From: Varroa destructor
Taxonomy: Eukaryota; Arthropoda; Arachnida; Mesostigmata; Varroidae
Assembly: GCF_002443255.2 (NCBI RefSeq)
Contig: NW_019211456.1
Location: 12,484,229 to 12,548,228 of the forward strand
Direction of reading: 5' to 3'
DNA length: 64,000 nucleotides
Of the stretch, positions 12,360-25,800 are shown piece by piece (position 1 is the first letter of the stretch; every line of letters begins with the position of its first letter). A program made the position numbers and the translations under genes. The notes beneath the pieces are model-generated. The model saw only the letters and a list, made by a program, of their open reading frames with translations. It was not told where the DNA came from and searched no databases.

Positions 12360-13840
12360 GAATGCAGACTAAACCTGCACAAGTATGGTATATACTAGAT
12401 GTAAACTTAAACTGATTTAGCTTAATCATAGATGAGTGAAGTTTGTGGGAATATTCACCATTCTAACCATCTTTTGATGTATAAAAAATCAATTTTTAAG
12501 TAAAATGTGAAAGTGATCTGATTATTAGTAGTTTTTGGTTCATGTGTGTAACCAGAGAATATCATGGCAGTTTTAAACTTCTCGCTTTTGGAAATCCGAA
12601 CGTTTTTATTGATACCACTCTGGCCGTGCGGGCTATATATTACCTCCACTAATTAGCTTCATTAAATGGAAGGTCAGCAAGCGTATAGGTCTTAGTTTCG
12701 GTGAAGTATAGATTAGGCAACACGAGCCATCTAAACAAGCGGGTGGTAAGGCTTAGGATCAGGATTGCTTCGAACTCTTACCAAAGGTAATCAACGATCA
12801 TTCGAAAGAAGTGAAGTTGGAGACGGAGAACGAAACTTGAATAAACAATACGGTAGCCGATTTTGGTTTATCGTGGACGGCTTTTGTTCTGTCGAACTAG
12901 TATGGTAAACACTAAGCGCTGAATCTGCAGTGAGCGCCCAATACAGCAACTGGGAACAACTCGATAATTTAAGAAGATTTAGAAATCTGTTTTATTAGAC
13001 AGAAATCAAAAGAAAAAAGAAAAAAAAAACATAATGAAGGAGTAGCGCAGAAACTGAGCGTCGTAAAGAAGCTCAGGTAAAAAAAAATCAACTATAATGA
13101 GCGCGGACTGATAGCGTAGATACGAATGTTCGGGATAGAATTTGGAGACGCGGCCAACGGACAAGTACTTCATCAAGTGGTAACATTTTTATTTATATTT
13201 ATGTAAGTGTAGTCCTATAGGTCGGAGGGGTTCATAAGATAGGACAAAAAAACACTCAATAATTTGTTGTCGTGTCATTTTGAGCCGGGATCGATTTTTA
13301 TGTTGATAGACATACTTTACTTGCCCTTCCTGAACACTTAATATATCAACATATTGTACGCACACACAGTCTTTTTTCCATTTTGTTATTATATTCATTC
13401 TATTATATTTAATATACTCTATGATTATTCTAAAAATATTGTATGATATTTTTAAAAGTAATATAAGTTCATGTTGAAGTTTGTGCGACGCTGTAGCTAT
13501 TGCGGAGATGAAGCTATTATAAATTGAGCTAAATAGTACTATATAGCTCTGTGATATTTAGAGCTGTTCTTCTTCTCACAATAGAATCGTTCGGCTTGCT
13601 CTATTTGGACACAACTGTATATCTATGCTATGGGAGTGACCAGCTATGAAGGAAGGCCAAAAGCCCAGGAGGCACAATGAAATGTTATAATAGCGATCCA
13701 AGCAGGCGACAGCGGTAACAGCTGCTATCCGGCAAAAAGACGGTGGAGGCAGTCGAGGAAGGACAGGCTCATGGTAGGCAGTGGAAATGTTGTCCTTGGT
13801 GTCTGGATGTCGTACAGCGAATAACTTTATGACATAACGA

Positions 13841-13857
13841 GCCCGCCCGCCCGCCCG
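13841..13857. repeat. (GCCC)4 microsatellite
   Basis: Four tetranucleotide units, C-rich on the plus strand and G-rich on the minus strand (four GGG tracts). The minus strand could therefore form a G-quadruplex. Confidence 0.85.
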
Positions 13858-15657
13858 TGGAGGCATGGAACAACTTTTTTGGGATCGCAACAATAAAGTA
13901 AAAGCTTTCAGCTGTTTGTTTGCGCCTACCAAATCATGATCTTGGAATCGTATTCCTAGATATACTTAAACCCTTTATCTAACCTAATAGCAACAGCTCT
14001 AAAGTCTAAAATAGGTTCGTTAGAAAGAAACGGAAGGATCGTTAACAAACTTGTCGGCGAATATCAGTAAACGGGCAAAAACAAATGCCCATTTGCCCTA
14101 AATTCATTCAAAGCTACAAGAAAAATGTATGTTGTTATGTATGCATTTTTCTTAATCGTTTCTATTACACTTGCGCATCTGTGCGTTCAAGTGACGCCGA
14201 GATGCTCAATGGTGGCCCTATTAGTCTGGCCGTACGGCATCTATGAGAGGTGTATTATAATTCTTTTTTTTGCATTATTATATGAAAGGTAGGAACCTGG
14301 GCTAAACGTTAATATTGAAAACTATCGTGGAATGAAATCCGAATCAACGGCTCCTGGAGGTCAAGGAATAATTAACATTCTATGATATGACCTTTCTGTC
14401 ATAGTCGAATGAAGCTAGAACTCGGTTTGCACCCGATTTTTTCTAATAAAATAGATACTCACCAAATAAAGTATCTGTACTTTCTTGTTTCGAGAGAAAA
14501 TTAGATTTTCCACTTTACTTATATTTTTATTCCTTTTACGGTATACTCAAGTGCTGTCAGGACAAGTCGTGTTTTCGGTGCATTTAAGCACTCGGTAGGT
14601 AAATTCGTCTTACATCGTGACTAAGCTGCTCTGCTAAGTGCTTCAAACATGGCGTATCTGTTTGCTAACTCTTCTTGAACCCTTCATTAGCTATGGTATC
14701 TTATGAAGCAGTACACTCCGTAATTGCCAATAGACATACCCCGTATTTGTATGCGTCACTTGTAAGAATCCATTGCTACTGAATACGCAGCACCCGTCTG
14801 CAAGCATGTTCACAGAATAATCGTGATTACTTAATAGGTATTTCATAGATCCGTCTGCATAGACTTTTTGTTAAAGTGGCTAAAACAGGCTACGCCTTAA
14901 AATCAACTGTACGAAAGATTGTTGCCGCCAGGGGCACCGTTGCGTTGTCCTTTAAGACAATTCACTTAGCAATACGATGATGATTTCAAACTATGATATA
15001 CATGCTTATGGCTGGGTAAGATTTTTATCCACAGTCATTCTATGGCACTTAACGCGAACTTGCCTGATTTCATATCTAGTGTAGGATCAACTATGAGCAA
15101 TTCAACAATGATCTGCCTACGCTAGAATAGGTTCTTCTTTGCTGTAAAAGTAAGCACTATAATACGTGGCAGATATATAGCTATGTACACAGATGGGTGT
15201 ATATCGTATCTAGAGGACTACCTCACTATTGCCATCTGTAGTATTTGTGGCGATAGTCACCGCCAGTGAACGCTCAGAAAAAGTCATCGGCGTTTTATGA
15301 CCTTTACTGTCCATTGTAGAAAAGGCTGGTTGGCTGACTGGATGGCTCTTCCCAAAGGCCGAGGAATTGGAGATATACTCTAAGCGGCGCTGCGGCCATC
15401 GGTACATTCTTTAGCCCGTAGTTAGATCAACCTCGCTTTTTTCGTCCTTTTTGTCGCCGAGAGATGATACGCAGCCGATTGGCCATGAGACCCAATGCGT
15501 CGCTGAGAACGAAGGAAGGTAGGGCTTGCCGTTCCCGCGGTTCTGACGAGCCGGCGATCGTCGTCTATGTATTATGGACAATGCACACAGACTGGAAATG
15601 CAGGTACAGGGACAGACTCAAAGGAAAAACTCCGAACGGCTCCGGTTAGCGACGGCT

Positions 15658-15682
15658 GCAGCAGCAGCAGCAGCAGCAGCAG
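15658..15682. repeat. (GCA)8 microsatellite, poly-Ala/poly-Gln potential
   Basis: About eight GCA/CAG units in a moderately GC-rich patch (15440-15880). Depending on frame it reads as Gln or Ala on the plus strand and Leu or Ala on the minus strand. A minus-strand open stretch (15618-15875, 85 codons) carries about ten consecutive Ala near its C-terminal end, but its only candidate start is TTG and an in-frame stop lies just upstream. I leave it as a repeat and not a gene. Confidence 0.85.
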
Positions 15683-16821
15683 CTGAAAAGCACTGATGGA
15701 AAAGTAGCAAAGGAGAAGTGAAAGCCTCTGGGAATGCAGCAGTGGTTTCGGCGTAGTCGGGCTCAGACCAAGTCGGGCCCGAAAGACCAAGCGGGCGGCT
15801 GATGGGTTGCTGTCCATATGCTTGAGTCACTTGTGTTCGAGGACCCCACGTTATCGAGAAGGGCTCATCGGGCAAAAGTGATTATCCTACAGAGTAAAGA
15901 TTTTTCGGTCGGTTCCACTATACCCAGACACACGCACGCACATGCACATTGCCCTAGAGGATTTGCAGAATGCAAATACACTATGTACATCAGTGGGGCG
16001 GCAAGAGCGGGACCGCATACGACGTTCTTGGCTGCTTGCGCCAAGCAATTGCAGTATTTGAAGCAAAGCGAAAAATAGACATAGCCATTGAAGAAACCAA
16101 AAGTAACAAAGTTTGCTTATGCAAACTTGAAATAACACTGGGGGATGCAGCAAGCTAGACGCAGTGTCGAATGGAGCTAGGATACTGAACCATTGATATG
16201 TTACATCCGCTTTTGAGTATGTAGAGGTCACCTCCCGCCGAATGATCCCTGCACTGCGCGTTTGTTCTGATCTAGCCAAACACTTACTTGTTCATGATGT
16301 TCATCATTGCGGCATTCTTAGGTTTTAGCCAGCATGGGTTATGTGATGATTATAATTAAGGAACGACTAGTCCTTTATGAGAGATCTCAGTTGGCGAATG
16401 AAATAACGCAAAAATGTTTTTTGTGCGCCCTCATTCAGGCCAGCTGGAAGCGAAGTTGGAAAGGTCTTAATTAAGCAACGAGTTGAACAAGGGAAACTTC
16501 TTTAAATGCGACGACTACTCGAACACGGATAAATGCGAGGCCTTTGAAGGAGTTCTGTGTTAGTAGTTCGTGGCACCTTATGCGCAATACGATCTTAAGA
16601 AGTTTATGGCTCGGACTGATGATCTTTCTGCGGTCAGCTACTCTTTCCCTCAAGGATAAACGAGCGACCGTTCATAACGAAGATAACCTGTCCCTGCACA
16701 GACTCTACACGGGTGACATGGGAGCAGGTGTATATGAGTGCGGCTGTCTGAGACGACAGCGTGGTGATGGTCCATTATTGACAGTTGTACTGCTTTTAGA
16801 GTACAAACGGTTCCCACTGAT
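15683..16821. other. Non-coding stretch, mildly GC-rich
   Basis: Overlapping open frames occur on both strands (for example 130 codons on the minus strand at 15887-16279, and 94 codons on the plus strand at 16544-16828). None has a recognised domain, and their overlap argues that most are chance. The plus-strand frame runs up to the tRNA-like relic at 16822. Confidence 0.45.
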
Positions 16822-16895
16822 ATCGTAGTTAGTGGCGCGTTTGCCTACGAAACTCGAGAAACACGTGGTGGTGATCTAGGGTTCAACCCGAGCGT
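16822..16895 (+). repeat. tRNA-like relic, probable SINE promoter region
   Basis: GTTCAACCC at 16881-16889 matches the RNA polymerase III B-box consensus (GWTCRANNC). About 40 bases upstream, GTAGTTAGTGGCGCGTTTGCC resembles the D-arm and anticodon stem of tRNA-derived SINEs; its A box has at least one mismatch. A 4-bp GTTT/AAAC stem with a 7-base loop sits where the anticodon arm would be, but U33 is missing, so it is not a working tRNA. It shares the order GTTT-CCTA followed by CTAGG-GTTC with the minus-strand relic at 58241-58321. Confidence 0.4.
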
Positions 16896-19800
16896 AAGTA
16901 AACTCTGTTTTGCGGTAAGAAGCAACTGTCTAATGGGATGCCTAAAGGCAGTACCGGACGTACAACTTGAAATGTTTAGTTTTCAGAACAAAAACGGTAT
17001 CTTTTAAAAAATAAAACTTTGCCTTCTCGTCCCCCTTCATCCTTGTGCCTCTTGCCAACAATCTCACAGTCTCGTTACGAGTAGACTCTCTTACTTTTAA
17101 TATAGGTTAAAACGCCTCATATATCTACGAGGCGGGAAGGACGTCATCAGGGTTGTTATGCAGCTAAGCAGACGAGGTTAAGCCAAAAAAAAACACGCCG
17201 CTGTTTGCCAATGAAATCTTATTTAGCATTATGAACGGGGAAAACAAATCGGTTTGCTAAATGGATTCAACGTCAGGCTGCCTAAATAACCCCTGAGGGT
17301 AGGCATTTCCACGACCACGTGCAACAGCCACGTCCAATTAGATAGTAAAACATTTTCGTTGCAAAGATAGCTTTTATATAAACGAACCAATGTGTAATGG
17401 TGTGTAACTTTGGATCTGAAGCGCGTTTCGTAGCCGTCATACGGAACGGCCTTATTCATGTTGCTCTAGATTATTTCCGACGCTAGGTTTACGTTGGAAT
17501 CCCAAGCCTTGTTCAACTATACTTTGCTATCCGAGAACATACTTCTTCTTAATACTGCGGACCGATCAATTTTGTGTCTATTAGAAAAAATCTAGTAGTA
17601 TTGTAAATAGAGTGAAGTGTGGACAAGCTGAAAATTACCACGGAGTAACACAGATCTCACCAATGTGCGGCATCGAGCAGAATACAGTTTGATCTCAAAC
17701 CTGCAAATAAATGTAAAACTTTTGTACCGGTACCATCAGCATACAATATGATATCAGTGCCTTCTCTTTGACCGTACTGCAGATCCAGTCACTTGTATTT
17801 TTTGACGCTTTTTTTTAATTTTGATGGTTTTTAAAGGGGCTATTTCTGCAATTCGGTGAATTTTATAAGGCAAGTTTGTTAATCGTGTCCTTGTGCCGCG
17901 TAAAAAACTAGCCTATCAGTATCCTATTATTAACACATGAAATGCCCTGCTGTAAAAGAATTCGTACTACAAAGGGTAATCAAATCGCTAGAATAGTCTG
18001 TCTGCAAAAGCAAGCAACTTCGTGTCATTGGAAAAACGTTCGAACGTCTTCGATGCTCTGTATATTGGCTACCTCTAAAGGGAGAAAATTCAATACTCAC
18101 GTAAGTAGCTGCCTTGTCCCCCGGGACAATAGGGACTGTAAAAGATCAGGGTGGCCTAAAAGCAGCCGCAGTAGACGGAAAGCTGAGCTTGGTGTCCTTG
18201 GGGTGCGAGCCAGGCAAATTCAGAAGCCTGATTTGAGCCAACCAAGCAAGGAAAGCACGCTTTCCAACAAAAAGGGATTCTACCTGATCGAAGAATATGA
18301 GTTCTAATATGTTCGCAAAATAGGAGACGTCGAAGTCTTATTAAATTCTGGTGAAGCTCTGTGCTTAATATATACCAATCGTGTATCTAATATACTCGAC
18401 TCTACCTATGCATTGATTTTAGTGTAGCCTGAGCTGCTTGGGTTATATCATTGTTTACAAAAATAAACGGGAAATTGACTATTATAAGAAGCACGAGGTC
18501 ACGTCACACTGGTCTGAATTCAAACTAATAACATTTGTATTCAATCCTTATTTAGATTACGCCCAAAATGTATGCGTCGGTAGTATTACACTGGTCCGAG
18601 ATTTGGCCTTTGTTCGATAAAGGTTGCATGACACAATCCTCACAATTTGAATTTGACTACAATTTGATTCTATGAAACAAAATTAGAAAAGAATTGCCAT
18701 ATGAACGTTTAGAAATTGTTGTAACTATCGCGGCCGTCTACGGACGGTGTTGAAAAAACTAGCACAAATAGAGGTTAGATGTGCTTATAGTTTTTTGCAA
18801 TACGCCTCAGCTACTCGAACAGACGCATTTACTGCTATTCTGTTGAGCCTAGCGGTACGATCAACGAGTGCTTTCGAGAAACAGGATCACAGTTACCAAA
18901 GTAGGCAAACTGGTGTATGGGGAGCGTGTTATATTTTCAGACGAAGCATAGTCAATTCAACTTCTATTGCAATTGTTGTTTGCGTTCACTTTATACAGAC
19001 GCACAGCTATATGCATGCGTTAAATTAAAGTAATTTCACGTCGTAAACGAATGTTTTTCTTCGTACTTCTCAGGTGCTGGAACAGATCTTTTTCGCCAAT
19101 TATACAGCGGTTATCAGAAATAAAGAAAGCCAGAGCTAGGGAATAATCTGTAACGCTAAGTAGCCAAACCGTCAATCAGCTTTTACGGCGTGTACGTCCA
19201 CTCGAAACTAGCGGCGGCAATGTATCCAGTTATTACCACACTATCTACTAAGTTAGCGAATATCGCATATTGATGCTTGCGAATGGAAGCTTGAGTTCGT
19301 CTGAATTGTGACCATCTAGCACTGATATTGTCTTCTTTTGCTAGAATTGGTGCAGTAGATTTGTAAGGAACGTCAGTAGAAATTACATATTTTTACTTTG
19401 TACCTATTTAACAGCAGGGGTACACCTGCTTACTACCGCTAAATAAATTTTGTCCCAGATTCGGAACTGGTTATCGATAGGCGCCGAGCAAAGACCTAAA
19501 GTAAACCTAGTATTGATGTAAACTGAATCTTTATTTATTCCGAATGATCGTTAGGCATTAAATTTGATAACCCTTATATCCAACGTTCAACAAAGGCATA
19601 TCCATCACTTTTAAGCAGCGTGCTGCCGCAGACCAACGTAATGGATCGTGGGTAATAGCAAGCTGTTAGGACGAACGAGTTTTAAGTCAAATTAGGTTGT
19701 GTGAGACCGGTTTGCCTGTTTTTCTGAAACCGTTCTGTTCAGCGCTCTTGTTTGTTACTCACCGTGTGATAAGCCACAGAAGCCGATAGCCTCTTCATCT

Positions 19801-22039
19801 CTCAAGGAATTGTTCCTCGCAGCATCAAAAAAGATTGCCTCCCTTGTCCGATACGACACGTTTCTTTGTTTGCCGCTGTATGGCGGGCTTCAATCCCGGC
19901 AAGACTATTCTATTCAAAGATCAGCACTCGTTTATAATTTTTCTAATTGTTACTTAATTTTTTCGAAATCGACAAGTATAATGGGTTAATGCTAGAGCTT
20001 TTAAGGCACAAGGTGAAATCTTCCCGAATGTAAAACAGTGCAGATCATTGTACGATAATATATGAGAGCCCATCGCCTGGCGAAGTTCAGAAGGAACGGA
20101 AATTCATTATAAATCAGAAATATTGGATTTACCCACATTATTATTGCTATTATTATCTGTTCCAAAAGGGTATCATCAAGCCCCGCTCTATGTTAGGCCG
20201 TTTACCTCGCATTTGTAGAGCTGCATATATTAACCTTATAGCTAGACGGTATTTCAAGCTCAATGGATCATATCGATCAGGGGAACTATAATATTTTAAG
20301 CTATGTACTAAAAGCCGAGAAGCGCCTGGTACGCGAAGTTCCGTCCTATCCTCGTCGAGCGCTGCTTGGAGCACATGCTTAATTATTCGCACAGAAGTGC
20401 ACAGTTGTTAGCATCGAACAAAAGCTGGTATTGTCTCAACTACCAGTGTTCAGTTACGTTAGTTGTCTTCGTTTCTACACTAAAACTGAGATTTTCGCCA
20501 TCAGATGGAGCCACAAAAAGGAACGAGCAGAAAATCTTCACTAAAACACATATATGCGTGGATGGTGCGCTAGGCCAGCGCATCTGTTATGCACTAATAG
20601 CAACCAAATGGCTGCTAGCTCATCGGATTAACGAAAGGGCGACGTGATGCAGTCAGTTATGTCTTAGGTCGCCCTTCGAAATGGATCGGCTTTTCGGCCA
20701 CACCTAATCCAGCAGGCTGCAAAAAGGCTGCAGGGGCCACTCAGACAGGCAAAGCCTGAGTCTATAAAAAAAACTTTTCTTCGCCTAGGTTCCAATGCTT
20801 TCAGGCCTATCATTTATTGTATCAAATGTGTTTTTGCAACTTATTCGAGCCCAGCTTCAAAATGGTATTGACATACTATATATACTTTACTTGCTTCATT
20901 ATAATAAAATCTAGAAAAACCCTTGAAGCCCTTTGACACAGTTGTTAATGGATCACAAATCGTAACTCTGAGTGCGCCTTACGTGCCCGAGTCATGTTCG
21001 ATGTACCGTACGGAATGTCACGAAATCTTGCTAATGACTATCAGTCTTCTAAAGACAAAGGTTATCGACTGCAATCACGAACGCCTGTTCAGCATCACTG
21101 GTGAGCAGTTATCCACCATTTCTGTCATGCCATTCTGCCATATTCGAATACAGCAAAGGCACTTCCTGCTGCTGCCAGTATTTCCAAAAAACAGAGTCAT
21201 CTCCCTTCCGGCAGAAGAACTGATGCTTCTCGTGGCCTGCTGCTTCTTGACCATGCAACGACGGCTACTTTAACGATGGATAGGGTTAAGTTTAAAGCTG
21301 ACATATATTTAATCATATATTCACCTTTTCTAATCATGTTAAAAGCTCCATATCTAGAGATCAATAACACTATAATCCAAAATATCGAACAGTCAAAACC
21401 ATTTACGAAGTGTGAATTATTTGTTGTAAGTTTGTAAAACTAATTTAAAAGATTGGTAAAAAAAAAAGCTATCTCAAAGTTAGTAGCAGAAAACTATAAG
21501 CGGTACGACATCTATCATAGTTTCTCCCGCATCTGGAGCACTGACACAGATTGCCAGACTCGTGGAAATCTGGTTTCTTGCAGAGTTTATGGTGGAACCC
21601 ATATATGATAAGGCGAGTGACAACAGTCTGTTTAGTCTCTTTCTACTCGTCGTACCTGAAACAGAGCAACTACTATCAACTTCCGTGAATTATTGCTTCC
21701 CCTCCCTAAAGGTAGTCGTGAAGGCTTCCGTTGCTGGAAGCTTAAGGCGACAACATACGTCCTCTGATACAAGTTGTCACTATATGTAAACTTACTGTTT
21801 CTTTGAGAACGGAAGCTTTTATGCGATTTAATTGTTCGAAATTCTCAAGTGACGTATGTATGTTCCTCCATGTTGTAGTCGCAGCAACCTTGAGATCGAA
21901 CAAGCTGAGGGTGGTTACGAGAGGCAGGCGATGAAGCGATTTACTTCTTCACGCAGCCAACACTTTAATCCCGCATATTTCGGTGAGGCGCTTAGTATGA
22001 CTTCTGCCGTTTGCAGAAAGAAGAGAAATTTCGAGTACG
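16896..22039. other. Non-coding stretch
   Basis: AT-rich, with open stretches of up to 121 codons on the plus strand (17942-18307; also 116 codons at 20923-21273, whose first codon is TTG). I recognise no domains in these. No microsatellite array or transposon end is visible. Confidence 0.5.
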
Positions 22040-22870
22040 TAAATCGCTTTACATAAGATTTGACGAAATACAAGGTGTTAGTAATCGTTGTCCTGGCCTT
22101 GCTCTCATTGTTTCCGTCTCGGTCAGGTTTGCGGTTAGTCTCCAATCCGAGACTGACGCTTGAAACCGGGCTTAAGTATATTGCCACAGTTGTTTTTGCG
22201 CAAAATGACTTAGACCGAGTCATTCGACTCTCCTGTTTGATCAAGAAGGCCCTTTAACGAAATGGCGAACAAGAGTGGCCTTAGGCTTTCCCTCTGAGCC
22301 AGGCCAGTTCTTAGTTTGAAAGGTGAGAATTTGACTACTGCGTTGTCGATGGTTACTCTGTTTCCTTGTAGAATCGCGGAGAGAAGGTTCAGTTTATTCC
22401 GGACGCTGAGTCGAAAATGACCTTGTAGTCGACGAGCACCTCGTACAACGGGCTGTGCTGCATAGCTAGTGCTCTTTTAACATCGACAATTAGGATCTTC
22501 CGCGCCGTTTACGTGGAGCGTTCTCTCCGGAACTCGTGTCATATACGCTTCCTAAGTAGCTGTACAGTCTCTTAGGCAGCAATCTGGTAATAAACGCTTT
22601 TCTTCGCTATTTCCTGCCATGATGAGTGAGTGAATTGCTTTCCCCTTTGGGGGTCACTATACTCACCTTCCCACTGGGCCAGGAATGTACCAGCATGTAA
22701 ACATTCATTAAACAGTGCCGTCCAGCATAGCACCAGAAAAACAGCGCGTTTGAGATTCTCGTTGCAAACCCTAATCAGAGCGGCGGCTTTCTTGTTGCGT
22801 AATTTGCTAAGACCTTCCGTTAATTCCCGCATTGTGAGATCTCGTTGAAGGATATTGCATTGTATTGAGA
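22040..22870 (-). pseudogene. Decayed non-LTR retrotransposon (LINE) reverse transcriptase
   Basis: Read on the minus strand, this segment carries the landmarks of a LINE reverse transcriptase in order, spread over shifted frames. First (22572-22832) comes the N-terminal part: a degenerate KAPGxDG block reading KKAAALIR, then GTFLAQWE (family: GxFPxxWK) and SSWQEI (family: SSYRPI). Second (22455-22484) is motif A, DVKRAL, which keeps the first catalytic Asp of the DxxxAFD pattern but not the following F-D. Third (22261-22401) is a 47-codon open block ending GLAQRESLRPLLFAI, the counterpart of the family's GxxQGxxxSPLLF, with QG changed to QR. About 25 residues further on, CAKTTVAI lies where YADD would be expected, so the catalytic Asp pair is probably lost. 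Stops and frameshifts separate the blocks, so it cannot be active. No endonuclease domain or 3' tail could be identified. The clade is uncertain. Confidence 0.8.
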
Positions 22871-25800
22871 TGCCTTTTTTTTACGCTGCGATGAGAAAAA
22901 GCACCGCGCGTGGTATCGTATCCCTGGACGCAAACATCTCTGGGTAGTGATTTATTAAGGCCGAGGCAAGCCGCCGAGCTGCCGCGGTGCATTAGCTGCT
23001 TTTACAACTGACGGTATGGATGGACGATCAAATGGGTCTCCAGTCGTTTAAGGTATTCTTACCTTTACGACGCATAGGCTTTTCGAGGAATCGTTTTAAA
23101 ACAAAGGCTCAAGGATAGAAGTCGCGCTGCGCTTCGGCTGTAAGCTTGAGGACCATCTGGCAAGGCTGCAAGGATAGTTAAAGTACGACCTATACCTACG
23201 AGGTGGACAGAGAGGCAGTATTGCAGAGCAGAAAATTTTAATCAGATGCTATGCTTAAGTTTCGACGTTCACCACGTAAGGTACAAAAAGAATTTTTACG
23301 AATTTGTCTACATCTAGGCGCTGTGACGGAGCTTGGCGTTTAACAGTACGCGCAGGTGCAACTGGGACGGTGGTGTCGATTGTCATCGGCATGTGAGCAC
23401 GAATGCTTGCGTCCTTTCACAGAGAATGATCAAGGTGGGATCGACCAGCTAGCAACCAAGGTCCACGAGTGTAACTTGAAAAGCTCTCGTGCGGCTCGAG
23501 TTCGATCCGTCGAGGCGGGCGCTCAAATCGCTGGCAATTACCAAAAAAGAGACAAAATACAATGTCTCAAGTCCTGTCACGATTTCCTCCACCAGTATGT
23601 ACGTTCATTCCAAATCGGGCGGCTACACAACATAGGCTGCTATAAGCCCTAGTGGCCAACTATAAAAGAACAATGGCGCTTTTTTTCCTAGGCACGGCGT
23701 GAGGTCCCTTATCTTATGACTGTAGGAAACAAAGATTCCCCTTCCAGAGCGGCCTAATCCGTTGCTCTTCAATGCAGGACAGTGCACAGAAACGTGATAA
23801 ATTAAAGGACTATAGTTCCTATGTGTAAGCTGGCTAGAAAGAAAAGCATGAAACATGTGAACTTAGTTAGGAAATGCTTATCAACGAATGACCACGTAAA
23901 AAAACATTATGATGTTTTGAATGTACGATGCCTTATATGATATTATTAAGAAAGTATAACGTCTGAGAGATATGGCGTACGAACGTAATATATATGTACG
24001 TTGGATGCACTAATACGGACTTATGCTTATATTCCGGGGCCTCGGACTGTTGGGGACCCAGGTCTTATTAGCAGCTCTCCCTTAGATTCGTGCTTATAAA
24101 TTACATAGGTTGTTACAGCTGTCAATCTCGTGTGTAACACAATTTTTCGCTGCTTCAGCTTCGAGGATGTTGAGCTCCGCGCGTGACACTGCGGTAAGCC
24201 CTGGCGATATTTAATATGGCGTACCTATGTAAAAAAAAACAAATGGACGCGTTACGCAGGATTCAACGAGAATTCGTTCATTAGCTAAGTGCCGAATGTG
24301 GCTAAACCTCATAATGTTTTACCAATTAGAATAACTAAATATAATCGATCAATTTTTAGTCCTCTAAAATTAGTTGCCGTACTAAATTAGGTGTAATTGA
24401 GATCGCACGTGCAGAGCAAGCCCGTAACGTGTTATGTTTGTGCGGAGGTTCGTGCGTTGGGAAAGCTAATAACGCACCACTCATAATACGTGTATTACGG
24501 CTACTCACAATAGAGATCGTTATTTTACTCTTACTCTTTTTATCACTATGTAAAAAGGAGTGTATTAAACTGTATAAACGTAAACATGGAAAGGGTGATG
24601 ACTGACAGTAAAAAGTTCGATAATGAAAAGTATCATTGTTGAAATGTATTCCGCAATATTGTCATAAACTCATAGGTAAGATATAAGTAAAGCACATATA
24701 TTCAGCAACAGAAGTTAGTTCTGAGGCACACTAACGGTTAGATCGTTGTCACTCAACCTTATCAATTGATAATAGACGTGTATAATAAACAAAGTGTCGT
24801 AACAAGCTAGCTTATGCTAGGAAGTATGCTACGTATTGTTATATACTTGTACACTTAGTAGACGCAGAGGATCCGTATGTATTTTTTGTAGATTGGTCTT
24901 CAAAGAAAGCTTAATATAAGTAGCATAGTGTTGCGTTAGACTAATTGAAACGTATGTGTCTGCTTGTACATATCCCCATGTTCTGAAATATGAATAATGT
25001 GGTATACTACATAGCACAGTTGCTCGTATTTTTCTTTTAATTTTATCTTTTTTGTAAGAACAAGTTCTTAAAATCGCCTTTTTGACTAAGCATCAAGGAA
25101 AGGATCTGCCTCATTAGGAGTGGTAGTCGGGGTAAACTGAGTTTTCTCTTATTTAATGGCATCGCAATCGTGCAAGTAGTTACTAACCTGATGTGTATTT
25201 CGTCTGTGTATAACATTTCGTTCCTTCGCTGACGTTGAAGTGTGACCGAGCGTGGCAAGGGAGTTATCTACTAGCTTAAAGTTAAGTCAAAGTAATTTTA
25301 AGCGTCAGAAGTGCAATATTGCCTATAGATCTATTACAGGTATGTTTGTTCAACAACCGTCTAGATATAGAGCAATGTCCGAAGAACTTACCAATTTTTC
25401 CATTGTTTACTACACGATAATTTAGGTCTAAATATTCGGAAGATTTTAGAAAGGGAGTGTTTAGAAGGACCACGTTTTGGCCTGATTCTGTTCAATTTTC
25501 CGACACACACAGAACTGAAATGTAGTACAATGAACTGGAAATGGAACCGACTTCAGGAGTCGTCAATCCCCTCAATAAATCACAAAGTTCTCTCAACAAA
25601 AACAGAGCGCTACCTTTAATCAGAGCTGTGCGCTTCTTATTCAGAACATCACAACTGACGTTGGCTGGGTGTCAGTTCTTCGTTTTTTGGAACTCTTCGT
25701 CAGCTGGATGGGTCATTGTGACAGTCATGTGCTGTAAAAGGCCTACTCGTTCCATAACATGAGACAACATTGTAGGATTACGCTAAAAGTTTCAAGGCCA

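Larger units (their letters stand above)
11591..15657. other. Non-coding stretch with scattered short repeats
   Basis: Holds the ATT and GCCC microsatellites and one hairpin listed separately. A 118-codon minus-strand open stretch at 13576-13932 overlaps the GCCC repeat and has no domain I recognise. No transposon ends are visible. Confidence 0.5.

Noticed and set aside
17942..18307. 121-codon basic plus-strand frame
   Set aside because: No recognised family, no splice or start context, and AT-rich neighbours without other exons.
23485..23505. B-box-like GAGTTCGATCC near 23.5 kb as a tRNA
   Set aside because: No acceptable A box at the right distance and no cloverleaf.
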